DNA of 7,010 nt from a bacterium. GTDB taxonomy: Bacteria; SZUA-79; Acidulodesulfobacterales; Acidulodesulfobacteraceae. Position 1 is the stretch's first letter; every line of letters starts with the position of its first letter. This document shows positions 1 to 6,489 of the stretch, one piece after another. Below the pieces are notes generated by a model, which was given only the letters and a program-made list of their open reading frames with translations, was not told the DNA's origin and searched no databases. The translations under genes and the position numbers were made by a program. The DNA lies in contig JAJYHI010000123.1 of NCBI GenBank assembly GCA_021784835.1, forward strand, positions 75,241-82,250, read 5' to 3'.

Positions 1-63
1 TCGAATTCTTTCGGCTTCGGCGGAACTAACGCTACGTTAGTCTTTAAAAAATGGGAGGGTTGA
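1..63 (+). CDS. fabF: 3-oxoacyl-ACP synthase II, C-terminal end (partial)
   Basis: The window opens in frame inside a gene whose last 20 codons read SNSFGFGGTNATLVFKKWEG, followed by TGA at 61-63. The stretch NSFGFGGTNATLVF is the hallmark C-terminus of FabF-type beta-ketoacyl-ACP synthases, which elongate the acyl chain in type II fatty acid synthesis in the cytoplasm. Everything upstream, including the catalytic Cys and both His residues, lies outside the window. A FabB or another condensing enzyme would look similar here, but fabF directly before rpiB is the common arrangement in related operons. The GGGAGGG in its last codons doubles as the Shine-Dalgarno of rpiB, so the two genes are probably coupled. 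Its TGA stop helps show that UGA is an ordinary stop in this genome. Confidence 0.85.
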   Translation, partial: SNSFGFGGTNATLVFKKWEG

Positions 64-70
64 TACATAC

Positions 71-520
71 ATGATATATTTAGGTTCTGATCATGCCGGT
101 TTTGAATTAAAAGAATCTATAAAAGATGCGCTTGAAAAAAAAGGCGTAAAGTATCTCGATATTGGGACGGATTCTTTAAAGAGCGTGGATTATCCGGATT
201 ATGCACTGAAAGTAGCCGAAAAAGTCAAAGAAGATAAAGATAAAAATTCTTTCGGAATATTAGTATGCGGTACCGGAATAGGAATGGAAATAACGGCAAA
301 TAAAGTTGACGGGATCAGGGCGGCGTTAGTACACGACGAATATACTTCGCAGGTTGCTAAAGAGCATAATAATGCTAATATAATAACGATGGGCGGAAGG
401 ACTACTACTCCGACGGAAGCCTTAAGATTTATAGACAGGTTTATGTCTGCAAAATATGAAGGAGGCAGGCATGAAAACAGAATTAATAAAATAAGCTCTA
501 TAGAGAAACTAAATATATAA
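71..520 (+). CDS. rpiB: Ribose-5-phosphate isomerase B
   Basis: 149 residues, the normal RpiB length. The enzyme interconverts ribose-5-phosphate and ribulose-5-phosphate in the non-oxidative pentose phosphate pathway. Visible family marks are the N-terminal strand ending in SDHAG (Asp7, His8), DYPDYA at 40-45 and the active-site loop ILVCGTGIGMEI with the catalytic Cys66 and Thr68. KEHNNANI follows with His99, then MGGR with Arg110 and the C-terminal YEGGRHENR with His134 and Arg137, all matching the phosphosugar-binding positions of the E. coli enzyme as I recall them. The ATG at 71 lies 7 bp after the fabF stop and is preceded by GGGAGGG at 53-59. The product ribulose-5-phosphate is the substrate of the RibB half of the ribBA gene downstream, so its place in the cluster makes metabolic sense. 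LacA/LacB galactose-6-phosphate isomerases share the fold but are unlikely in this context. Confidence 0.96.
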   Translation: MIYLGSDHAGFELKESIKDALEKKGVKYLDIGTDSLKSVDYPDYALKVAEKVKEDKDKNSFGILVCGTGIGMEITANKVDGIRAALVHDEYTSQVAKEHNNANIITMGGRTTTPTEALRFIDRFMSAKYEGGRHENRINKISSIEKLNI

Positions 521-545
521 AAATATTTAAAAAGGTGAAAATAAA

Positions 546-1796
546 TTGGATTTTAAAAATCTTGAAGAAACAGATATCGAAGTTTACGAGTTTATAAAAA
601 AAGAGGTCAACAGACAAAGAAACTCACTGGAATTGATAGCTTCCGAAAATTTTGTATCGCCTGCGGTTATGCAGGCGCAGGGTTCCGTTTTAACGAACAA
701 ATATGCAGAAGGATATCCAAAAAAAAGATATTACGGCGGATGCGGCTATATAGACGATATAGAACAGCTTGCAATAGACAGAATTAAAAAAATATTTAAC
801 GCCGAATATGCAAACGTTCAGCCTCATTCCGGATCTCAGGCAAATATGGCTATATTTTACGCTTTTTTAAAACCAGGAGATACCGTTCTCGGAATGGATT
901 TATCCCACGGAGGGCATTTAACTCACGGAAGCCCCGTAAATTTTTCCGGTAAATATTTCAATATTATTCCTTACGGAGTAAATAAATCTACGGAGACTAT
1001 AGACTACGAAGAATTAAGAAAAATAGCCTTAGAAAATAAACCTAAGATGATAATAGCCGGCGCGAGCGCATATCCTAGAATTATAGATTTTAAAAAATTC
1101 AGGGATATAGCCGATGAGGCGGGATGCTATCTTATGGTGGACATGGCGCATATAGCCGGATTAGTTGCGGCGGATCTTCATCCAAACCCAGTGCCTTATG
1201 CCGATTTCGTAACTACTACGACGCATAAGACGCTAAGGGGTCCCAGAGGGGGAATCATACTTGCAAAGGCTAAATACGAAAAGGAGCTTAACTCCGCAAT
1301 ATTTCCCGGAATTCAGGGCGGTCCGCTCGAGCATGTAATCGCTGCAAAAGCGGTGGCTTTCAAGGAAGCGTTAAGCGAAAATTTTAAAAATTATCAGAGG
1401 CAGGTCGTGTTTAATGCCGCAACCCTTGCCAATACGCTTCAAAATAACAGTTTTTCCTTGATATCCGGCGGTACTGATAATCACCTAATGCTTGTTGATT
1501 TTAGAAAATCGGAAATGACAGGCAAACAGGCAGAGGCATTACTCGACGAAGTAGGCATAACCGTAAATAAAAACAAGGTTCCTTTCGACGAAAGGTCTCC
1601 TTTCGTTACAAGCGGAATAAGGATAGGTACTCCGGCGGTTACGACAAGAGGCATGAAGGAAAACGAGATGGTAAAAATAGGCGAATTTATAGTAGAAGTT
1701 TTAAAAAATCCCGGCGACGAAACAGTAAAAAACGACATCAAACAAGAGGTGCATGCTTTATGCGCCAAATTCCCGCTGTATGAAACATTATTATGA
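546..1796 (+). CDS. glyA: Serine hydroxymethyltransferase
   Basis: 416 residues, essentially the length of E. coli GlyA. This PLP enzyme converts serine plus tetrahydrofolate to glycine plus 5,10-methylene-tetrahydrofolate and supplies one-carbon units for purines, thymidylate and methionine. Marks in order: [11 protein letters not shown] near 28-38, the YAEGYP substrate loop near 53-58, HSGSQAN at 94-100, [16 protein letters not shown] at 121-136, VDMAHIAG at 198-205 with the PLP-binding Asp199 and His202, and [14 protein letters not shown] with Lys228 as the Schiff-base lysine. SGIRIGTPA near 357-364 carries the carboxylate-binding Arg359. The start is TTG at 546: no ATG precedes it in frame, the Shine-Dalgarno AAGGTG lies at about 532-537, and the translated N-terminus fits the family. 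The stop TGA (1794-1796) overlaps the nrdR ATG, giving the classical ATGA coupling. Confidence 0.97.
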   Translation: MDFKNLEETDIEVYEFIKKEVNRQRNSLELIASENFVSPAVMQAQGSVLTNKYAEGYPKKRYYGGCGYIDDIEQLAIDRIKKIFNAEYANVQPHSGSQANMAIFYAFLKPGDTVLGMDLSHGGHLTHGSPVNFSGKYFNIIPYGVNKSTETIDYEELRKIALENKPKMIIAGASAYPRIIDFKKFRDIADEAGCYLMVDMAHIAGLVAADLHPNPVPYADFVTTTTHKTLRGPRGGIILAKAKYEKELNSAIFPGIQGGPLEHVIAAKAVAFKEALSENFKNYQRQVVFNAATLANTLQNNSFSLISGGTDNHLMLVDFRKSEMTGKQAEALLDEVGITVNKNKVPFDERSPFVTSGIRIGTPAVTTRGMKENEMVKIGEFIVEVLKNPGDETVKNDIKQEVHALCAKFPLYETLL

Positions 1797-2251
1797 AATG
1801 CCCTTTTTGCCTTAACGACGACGACAAAGTCGTAGATTCGAGAATATCGAAAGACGGTAGATCTACTAAACGAAAAAGGCAGTGTAACGTCTGCGGAAAA
1901 AGGTTTACGACTTTAGAAACCGTTATTTCTTCATCTCCTTTAATAATTAAAAAAGACGGAAGAAGAGAATCGTTCGACAGGCAAAAAGTTCTCAACGGTT
2001 TAATAAAAGCATGCGAGAAAAGGCCCGTTCCGTACTACAACATAGAAGAAATAGTAATTTCAATAGAGAAATGGTTCGAGGAAACTAATTTAAAAGAGAT
2101 AAAAAGCGAAGAAATAGGAAAGCATGTCTTAAATAAATTAAAAAATTTGGATGCAATAAGTTACGTCCGGTTTGCTTCCGTCTATCTTTCCTTTAAAGAT
2201 ATAAACGAGTTATACGAAAATGTCTCCGAACTCATCAAAAAAAAATCTTAA
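1793..2251 (+). CDS. nrdR: Transcriptional repressor NrdR
   Basis: 152 residues, standard NrdR length. NrdR is a zinc-ribbon plus ATP-cone protein that senses ATP/dATP and represses ribonucleotide reductase operons. The N-terminus MKCPFC begins the zinc ribbon, with Cys3, Cys6, Cys31 and Cys34 as ligands. [10 protein letters not shown] and the basic stretch [10 protein letters not shown] follow, then GKRFTTLE. The ATP cone runs from about residue 49 to 139, with the signature [20 protein letters not shown] and, near its end, [11 protein letters not shown]. The start is fixed by the 4-bp overlap with glyA and by the canonical MKCPFC start. The end overlaps ribD by 32 bp. I see no convincing NrdR box in the window, so its targets are presumably elsewhere; nrdR beside glyA and rib genes is a common linkage. 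Confidence 0.97.
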   Translation: MKCPFCLNDDDKVVDSRISKDGRSTKRKRQCNVCGKRFTTLETVISSSPLIIKKDGRRESFDRQKVLNGLIKACEKRPVPYYNIEEIVISIEKWFEETNLKEIKSEEIGKHVLNKLKNLDAISYVRFASVYLSFKDINELYENVSELIKKKS

Positions 2252-3398
2252 TAAACATACATACGACAAAGACGAATATTTTATAGCCAGAGCTTTAAAT
2301 CTTGCAAAAAAAGGACAAGGATTAACTTCTCCCAATCCAGCCGTCGGAGCCGTAGTAGTTAAAAACGGTATTATAGTCGGCGAAGGATTTCACGAAAAAG
2401 CGGGTCAGCCCCATGCGGAAGTTATAGCTTTAAATAATGCGGGAAAAGATGCCGAAGGCGGTACTATATACGTAACGTTAGAACCGTGCAGCCATTTCGG
2501 AAAAACTCCTCCGTGCGTGCATAAAATTAAAGAGTCCGGAATAAAAAGAGTAGTATCGGCGATTAAGGACCCAAACCCTTTGGTATCGGGAAAAGGATTG
2601 GAATATTTACTAAATAACGGTATTGAAGTAAAAGACGGCGTTCTCTCAAAAGAAGCTAATCGGATTAACGAAATTTTTTTTAAATACATAACTACGGGTA
2701 TGCCTTTTATAACCGTTAAAGAGGCCGTTACTTTAGACGGAAATTTGGGCTATAAAACCGATACAGAAAAAGTATATATCTCGTCGCCTAAATCTTTAGA
2801 ATATACTCATTATATCAGGTTTATCAACGATGCCGTGATGATATCGGCAAAAACCCTTATAAAAGACGATCCTGCTTTAGACGTTAGAATAAATAAATCA
2901 GACATAAAGGAGAAATTTTTAAAAAAAAGGTGGACTAAAATAGTTTTAGATTCTGATTTAAATACCCCCCTAAGTTCAAAAATTTTTGAAAGTCGCGGAA
3001 ACGTTTTAATTTTTGCTTCAAACGATTACGATGATGCAAAGGTCGAAAGAAAAAAGCATTTAGAAGAAAAAGGTGCAATTATAGCAGATGTATATTATAA
3101 TATTAAAGAAGGTAAAAAATTATTAAACTTGGAATATGTATTTAAAAAATGCGGGGAATTAAAAATAACCGGAATATTAGTCGAAGCAGGTCCGGAACTT
3201 TTTAGTTCGCTGATAAAAGAAAGATTTTGCGATAAGATAATTTTTAACTTTACTCCTTATTTTTTAGGAAGAAAAAACGGATTAGACCTGTTTGGACGGC
3301 TGAATTTAGAATTTAACGAAAAAATTAATTTTTCAGATTTAACCGTAAAAAAAATTAAAGACGATGTATTTTTATCGTATTATCCCGAATTTGCTTAG
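2220..3398 (+). CDS. ribD: Bifunctional RibD: pyrimidine deaminase / uracil reductase
   Basis: 392 residues. RibD carries out the second and third steps of riboflavin synthesis: deamination of the pyrimidine released by GTP cyclohydrolase II, then NADPH-dependent reduction of the ribosyl side chain. The deaminase domain covers about 18-150. It has TSPNPAVGAVVV, the zinc ligand and catalytic pair in HAE (His65, Glu67), and LEPCSHFGKTPPC with zinc ligands Cys90 and Cys99. The reductase domain covers about 160-390, with ITVKEAVTLDGN, DDPALDVR, and ILVEAGPELFSSLIK followed by DKIIFNFTPYFLG. The ATG at 2220 lies inside nrdR. No ATG, GTG or TTG occurs between the nrdR stop and the conserved EYFIARALNLAKKG, so this start is preferred although it adds about 17 non-conserved residues. 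The Shine-Dalgarno is weak (GAG at 2207-2209), which suggests translational coupling to nrdR. Confidence 0.95.
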   Translation: MSPNSSKKNLNKHTYDKDEYFIARALNLAKKGQGLTSPNPAVGAVVVKNGIIVGEGFHEKAGQPHAEVIALNNAGKDAEGGTIYVTLEPCSHFGKTPPCVHKIKESGIKRVVSAIKDPNPLVSGKGLEYLLNNGIEVKDGVLSKEANRINEIFFKYITTGMPFITVKEAVTLDGNLGYKTDTEKVYISSPKSLEYTHYIRFINDAVMISAKTLIKDDPALDVRINKSDIKEKFLKKRWTKIVLDSDLNTPLSSKIFESRGNVLIFASNDYDDAKVERKKHLEEKGAIIADVYYNIKEGKKLLNLEYVFKKCGELKITGILVEAGPELFSSLIKERFCDKIIFNFTPYFLGRKNGLDLFGRLNLEFNEKINFSDLTVKKIKDDVFLSYYPEFA

Positions 3399-3400
3399 AC

Positions 3401-3415
3401 CGCTATATTTTAGCG
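3401..3415 (+). other. Short hairpin just after ribD
   Basis: CGCTA (3401-3405) and TAGCG (3411-3415) form a perfect 5-bp inverted repeat around the loop TATTT, two bases after the ribD stop. No T-run follows, so it is not a standard intrinsic terminator. It could act as a weak pause or as an mRNA end-stabilising hairpin between ribD and ribE, or it could be chance in AT-rich DNA. Confidence 0.25.
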
Positions 3416-3457
3416 TAGAAGTATAAATATATTAAATTTTAGGATAATGTATATTTT

Positions 3458-4159
3458 ATGTTTACCGGTATAATAAAAGAGCTTGGGAAAGTTAAATCTA
3501 TAAGCGGAGGCGTTATTTCGATAGCCGTAAAAGGCGCCGGAAAAAGCGCATATATAGGGCAGAGTATTTCGGTTAACGGAGTCTGCCTTACTGTGAAAAA
3601 AATAGCTTATCCGGTTTTATCTTTCGATTATACGCCTGCGACGTTTAATGCGTCCGCGTTAAAATATTTGAAAATTAACGAAGCCGTAAATATAGAACCG
3701 GCTCTTTCGGTTAATTCGGATATCTCGGGACATTTTGTTCTAGGACACATAGACGGCATAGGGAAAATAACCGAAACTAAAAAACTCGGCAACTCTATAA
3801 TAATCGGCATAAAAATAACGCATTCGATAGACGATAATTTAGAAAAATACATAATCGCAAAAGGTTCGGCGTCTATTGACGGAATCAGCCTTACGGTTAA
3901 CGAAGTTAAAAGCGATACATTTTTAGTCAGCATTATTCCGTTAACATATAGAGAAACTAATCTTAATTATAAAACTATCGGCGATTACGTAAATATCGAA
4001 TCCGATATAATAGAAAGAACGGTCGTCAGCCGTTTAAACGATTTAGGAGCGTCGAAACTTATCCGCGGCGGCGAAGGTAATGCGGTCAAAGAAAGAAACG
4101 GCTACGGCAAAGCGGGGGGCGTGACGATGGAATTTTTAACCGAAAACGGGTTTATTTAA
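3458..4159 (+). CDS. ribE: Riboflavin synthase, alpha subunit
   Basis: 233 residues. The enzyme dismutates two molecules of 6,7-dimethyl-8-ribityllumazine into riboflavin and the pyrimidinedione that returns to RibH. The start MFTGIIKELG is the near-universal N-terminus of this family, with the catalytically important Phe2, so ATG 3458 is secure. The protein is a tandem of two lumazine-binding barrels. The first has SVNGVCLTV (38-46, Cys43) and VNIEPALSV, and the second has SIDGISLTV (139-147, Ser144) and VNIESDIIE (Asp183). GHFVLGHIDG at 91-100 bridges the two. The C-terminal EFLTENGFI is typical of many bacteria, but it is joined by a Gly/Lys/Arg-rich linker (about 200-222) that makes the protein some 20 residues longer than E. 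coli's. AGGA at 3441-3444 is a modest, rather distant Shine-Dalgarno. The symbol ribC is used for the same enzyme in other species. Confidence 0.96.
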   Translation: MFTGIIKELGKVKSISGGVISIAVKGAGKSAYIGQSISVNGVCLTVKKIAYPVLSFDYTPATFNASALKYLKINEAVNIEPALSVNSDISGHFVLGHIDGIGKITETKKLGNSIIIGIKITHSIDDNLEKYIIAKGSASIDGISLTVNEVKSDTFLVSIIPLTYRETNLNYKTIGDYVNIESDIIERTVVSRLNDLGASKLIRGGEGNAVKERNGYGKAGGVTMEFLTENGFI

Positions 4160-4160
4160 A

Positions 4161-4188
4161 AATTATAGCGCATATATATTAATTATAG
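4161..4188. repeat. 8-bp direct repeat in the ribE-ribBA gap
   Basis: AATTATAG occurs at 4161-4168 and again at 4181-4188, 20 bp start to start, about two helical turns, in the 66-bp gap before ribBA. This spacing would suit a dimeric regulator, but the gap is almost pure A/T and coincidence is likely. No other regulatory motif, including an FMN riboswitch, is recognisable in the gap apart from the ribBA Shine-Dalgarno AGGAG at 4211-4215. Confidence 0.3.
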
Positions 4189-4225
4189 TATTGTGGATTG
4201 CATTAAAAAAAGGAGATGACCGATT

Positions 4226-5431
4226 ATGAGTTTAGCTACCGTAGAAGAGGCGGCTGCAGATATAAAAGAAGGTAAAATGATTATACTCGTCGACGACGAG
4301 GACAGGGAAAACGAAGGAGATTTAGTAGTAGCGGCAGAGCATACCACCCCTGAAATTATAAACTTTATGACGAAATATGCCAGAGGCTTAATATGCCTTA
4401 CGCTTACCGAAGAAAAAGCCGACAGTTTAGATCTCCCGCCTATGGTGGTTAATAACGAGTCAAAATTTACTACGGCGTTTACCGTTTCTATTGAGGCTAA
4501 AGAGGGAGTTACGACCGGCATCTCTGCGCACGACAGGGCGAAAACTATATTAACGGCTATAAAGGACGACGCAAAACCCTCAGACCTGGTAAGACCCGGC
4601 CATATTTTCCCTCTTAGGGGTAAAAACGGCGGCGTATTAACAAGAACCGGACAGACGGAAGGCTCTATAGATATAGCCAGAATAGCAGGTTTAAAGCCAT
4701 ACGGAGTTATATGCGAAATAATGCACGACAACGGAACTATGGCGAGGATGCCTGATTTAATAGAGTTTTCAAAAAAATTCGATATTAAAATTTTAACTAT
4801 TAAAGATTTGATAAATTACAGGCTTAAACATGAAAAACACGTTAAGCGGCTTGTCGAATCTAAAATTCCTACCGAATTTGCAGGGGATTTTAAAATTATA
4901 GCTTATTCTAACGATATAGACTTTGAAGAACATGTTGCTTTAGTTAAGGGAGAAATTAACAAGAATGAACCCGTTTTGGTGAGAGTCCATTCGCAGTGTC
5001 TTACCGGAGATATTTTCGGATCTATGAGGTGCGACTGCGGAGACCAGTTAAAGGCGGCTATGAAAATGATAGACGAGGAAGGCAAAGGCGTAATACTTTA
5101 TCTAATGCAGGAAGGCAGGGGAATCGGCTTGGTAAATAAATTAAAGGCGTATAACCTTCAAGACGAAGGCTACGATACGGTAGAAGCAAACGAAAAATTA
5201 GGATTTAAAGCCGATTTAAGGGAATACGGCGTAGGCGCTCAAATTTTGGTCGATATAGGAGTAGGGAAAATGAGGCTTATGACTAATAATCCTAAAAAAA
5301 TAATAGGGCTTGAAGGATACGGACTAAGCGTAGTCGAAAGAGTCCCCATAGAGATATGTCCTAACGAAACCAATAAACATTATCTTGAAACTAAAAAAGA
5401 AAAAATGGGACATTTGTTGAAAATTAAGTAA
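4226..5431 (+). CDS. ribBA: Bifunctional RibBA: DHBP synthase / GTP cyclohydrolase II
   Basis: 401 residues, a usual RibBA length. The N-terminal half (about 1-203) is 3,4-dihydroxy-2-butanone-4-phosphate synthase, which makes the four-carbon precursor from ribulose-5-phosphate. The C-terminal half (about 208-401) is GTP cyclohydrolase II, which opens GTP to the pyrimidine precursor used by RibD. The DHBP synthase half shows [11 protein letters not shown] at 23-33, [10 protein letters not shown] around 98-107 and RPGHIFPLR at 123-131. The cyclohydrolase half shows the zinc site [20 protein letters not shown] (Cys258, Cys269, Cys271), EGRGIGL with Arg298, [11 protein letters not shown] (Tyr334) and NNPKK. 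The ATG at 4226 follows AGGAG by 10 bp; an earlier ATG at 4216 is out of frame. An oddity is Gln143 in [14 protein letters not shown], where E. coli RibB has a metal-binding His (GHTEA); this may be a lineage trait. Confidence 0.96.
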   Translation: MSLATVEEAAADIKEGKMIILVDDEDRENEGDLVVAAEHTTPEIINFMTKYARGLICLTLTEEKADSLDLPPMVVNNESKFTTAFTVSIEAKEGVTTGISAHDRAKTILTAIKDDAKPSDLVRPGHIFPLRGKNGGVLTRTGQTEGSIDIARIAGLKPYGVICEIMHDNGTMARMPDLIEFSKKFDIKILTIKDLINYRLKHEKHVKRLVESKIPTEFAGDFKIIAYSNDIDFEEHVALVKGEINKNEPVLVRVHSQCLTGDIFGSMRCDCGDQLKAAMKMIDEEGKGVILYLMQEGRGIGLVNKLKAYNLQDEGYDTVEANEKLGFKADLREYGVGAQILVDIGVGKMRLMTNNPKKIIGLEGYGLSVVERVPIEICPNETNKHYLETKKEKMGHLLKIK

Positions 5432-5446
5432 AACTATAATTATAAT
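5417..5446 (+). promoter_or_regulatory. Candidate sigma-70 promoter before ribH
   Basis: TTGAAA (5417-5422) and a perfect TATAAT (5441-5446) are separated by 18 bp, overlapping the end of ribBA and its AT-only intergenic gap. A second TATAAT lies directly before it at 5435-5440. Initiation some 7 bp downstream would leave about a 20-nt leader before the ribH start. It could give ribH-nusB and downstream genes transcription of their own. Such matches arise easily in AT-rich DNA. Confidence 0.35.
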
Positions 5447-5464
5447 TTAATTATTTAATTTAAT

Positions 5465-5468
5465 GGAG
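5465..5468 (+). promoter_or_regulatory. Shine-Dalgarno that decides the ribH start
   Basis: GGAG at 5465-5468 is 6 bp before the ATG at 5475. The upstream in-frame ATG at 5463 overlaps this site and has no Shine-Dalgarno of its own, because only A/T bases precede it. The site therefore favours 5475 over 5463. Confidence 0.65.
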
Positions 5469-5474
5469 TATGCA

Positions 5475-5960
5475 ATGGGAATGCACGGTTTTAATTTGAT
5501 TGAAGGAGAGCTTAAAGCCGCCGGTTTTAAATTCGGCATAGTTATATCGAGATTTAACGATTTTATTAACGGCAAACTTTTGTCCGGAGCATTAGATTAT
5601 CTTAAAAGAGCCGGCGCTGCGGATGATAGCGTTTCTGTCGTAAAAGTTCCGGGAGCATTTGAAATTCCTATGGCGGTAAAAATGCTGCTGGAAACAAAAA
5701 AATTTGACGCCGTAATATGCTTGGGAACTTTAATAAGAGGCGAGACCACCCACTTTGACCTCTTATCTAATCAAGTTACGAAATTAATTTCCGAACTTTC
5801 GATTCATTATAACGTTCCGGTAAGTTACGGAATTATAACCGCGGAATCAATCGAGCAGGCTATATCGCGCGCCGGAACTAAGATGGGCAACAAAGGTTTC
5901 GATGCCGCAATGTCTGCAGTCGAAATGGCAAGTCTTTACGCAAAAATTAAGAAGAGCTGA
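5475..5960 (+). CDS. ribH: 6,7-dimethyl-8-ribityllumazine synthase
   Basis: 161 residues from the preferred ATG at 5475; starting at 5463 would add MEYA. Lumazine synthase condenses the RibD-derived pyrimidine with the RibBA-derived dihydroxybutanone phosphate, and usually assembles as pentamers or 60-mers. Marks with this numbering: ISRFNDFI at 24-31 (Phe27 stacks on the substrate in the family), KVPGAFEIP at 57-65, GTLIRGETTHFD at 84-95 with the catalytic His93, and AESIEQAISRAGTKMGNKG at 123-141 with Arg132 at the phosphate site. AAMSAVEMASL ends the fold. GETTHFD replaces the commoner GETPHFD, a mild change. An AT-only gap of 43 bp separates it from ribBA, and nusB follows 17 bp after its TGA stop, a widespread pairing. 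Confidence 0.95.
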   Translation: MGMHGFNLIEGELKAAGFKFGIVISRFNDFINGKLLSGALDYLKRAGAADDSVSVVKVPGAFEIPMAVKMLLETKKFDAVICLGTLIRGETTHFDLLSNQVTKLISELSIHYNVPVSYGIITAESIEQAISRAGTKMGNKGFDAAMSAVEMASLYAKIKKS

Positions 5961-5977
5961 AAATAAAATAGCCGTAT

Positions 5978-6439
5978 ATGACTAAAAGAAGAAAAGCAAG
6001 AGAGCTGGCGTTGCAGTTTTTATACGAAGAAGACGGCGATATAAGCAACTTGGATTATAAAATAAACAGATTTTATAACGATTTTGCCGTGGAAAGTCTA
6101 AAGAGAGACGGATTTATAAAAACAAAAGAAGATTTAAATAAAAAGAAAGATACCGCGGAAATATTCGATTTTTTTTCTTCCATAGTTAATGGAACGCTGA
6201 TAAATTTAAAAAAAATCGACGAAGTAATAAAAAATATTTCCAAAAACTGGAGTATAGAAAGAATGTCCCGCGTGGACAGAAATTTATTGAGGCTTTCTAT
6301 TTACGAAATTATTTTTGCGCCTGAAACTCCCAAAAACGTCGTTATTAACGAGGCGGTAGAAATCGCAAAAAAATTCGGAAACGACGAATCGCCGGCATTT
6401 ATTAACGGTATTTTAGATGCGGCGATAAAGGTTAAATAA
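5978..6439 (+). CDS. nusB: Transcription antitermination factor NusB
   Basis: 153 residues. NusB binds boxA RNA together with NusE (S10) and supports antitermination and proper transcription of rRNA operons. The basic N-terminus KRRKARELALQFLYEED (3-19) is the RNA-binding helix. The C-terminal half has the strongly conserved RMSRVDRNLLRLSIYEI (95-111), followed by TPKNVVINEAVEIAKKFG and SPAFINGILDAA. The middle (about 35-60) is Lys/Asp-rich and variable, as in many relatives. The ATG at 5978 is the only canonical start because an in-frame TAG lies at 5969-5971. No clear Shine-Dalgarno is visible, so translation probably depends on coupling to ribH, 17 bp upstream. Confidence 0.94.
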   Translation: MTKRRKARELALQFLYEEDGDISNLDYKINRFYNDFAVESLKRDGFIKTKEDLNKKKDTAEIFDFFSSIVNGTLINLKKIDEVIKNISKNWSIERMSRVDRNLLRLSIYEIIFAPETPKNVVINEAVEIAKKFGNDESPAFINGILDAAIKVK

Positions 6440-6477
6440 GTTAATTCGGCTTATAAAAACTTAACTAATCAAATTAT

Positions 6478-6484
6478 AAAGGAG
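6478..6484 (+). promoter_or_regulatory. Strong Shine-Dalgarno of the TusA-like gene
   Basis: AAAGGAG sits 5 bp before ATG 6490, one of the best ribosome binding sites in the window. It argues that the TGA-containing gene downstream is actively translated from this start and is not a decayed remnant. Confidence 0.75.
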
Positions 6485-6489
6485 TAAAA

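Noticed and set aside
25..41. Perfect 7-bp inverted repeat ACTAACG/CGTTAGT with a CTA loop at the end of fabF
   Set aside because: It lies within codons for the invariant GGTNATLVF segment and has no T-run after it, so it is neither a terminator nor clearly selected as RNA structure.
2844..2861. RibD reductase loop reads ISAKT where many homologs have a Gly-rich GAGT
   Set aside because: E. coli RibD, from memory, has a Ser/Ala version (TSSAT) here, so the site is variable and the change is not evidence of lost activity.
3401..3415. Intrinsic terminator between ribD and ribE
   Set aside because: The stem is only 5 bp and no T-tract follows. Downstream rib genes are clearly part of the same functional run.
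4183..4731. 182-residue open frame on the minus strand
   Set aside because: It lies opposite ribBA, has a low-complexity Ser/Ile-rich composition and no recognisable domain. It is an antisense shadow of a conserved coding sequence, as are the other minus-strand frames at 1481-1768, 1738-1995, 2405-2689, 3628-3933 and 4903-5085.
5463..5474. Four-residue longer ribH start at ATG 5463
   Set aside because: This ATG overlaps the GGAG that serves the ATG at 5475 and has no Shine-Dalgarno of its own; the extra residues MEYA are not part of the family core.
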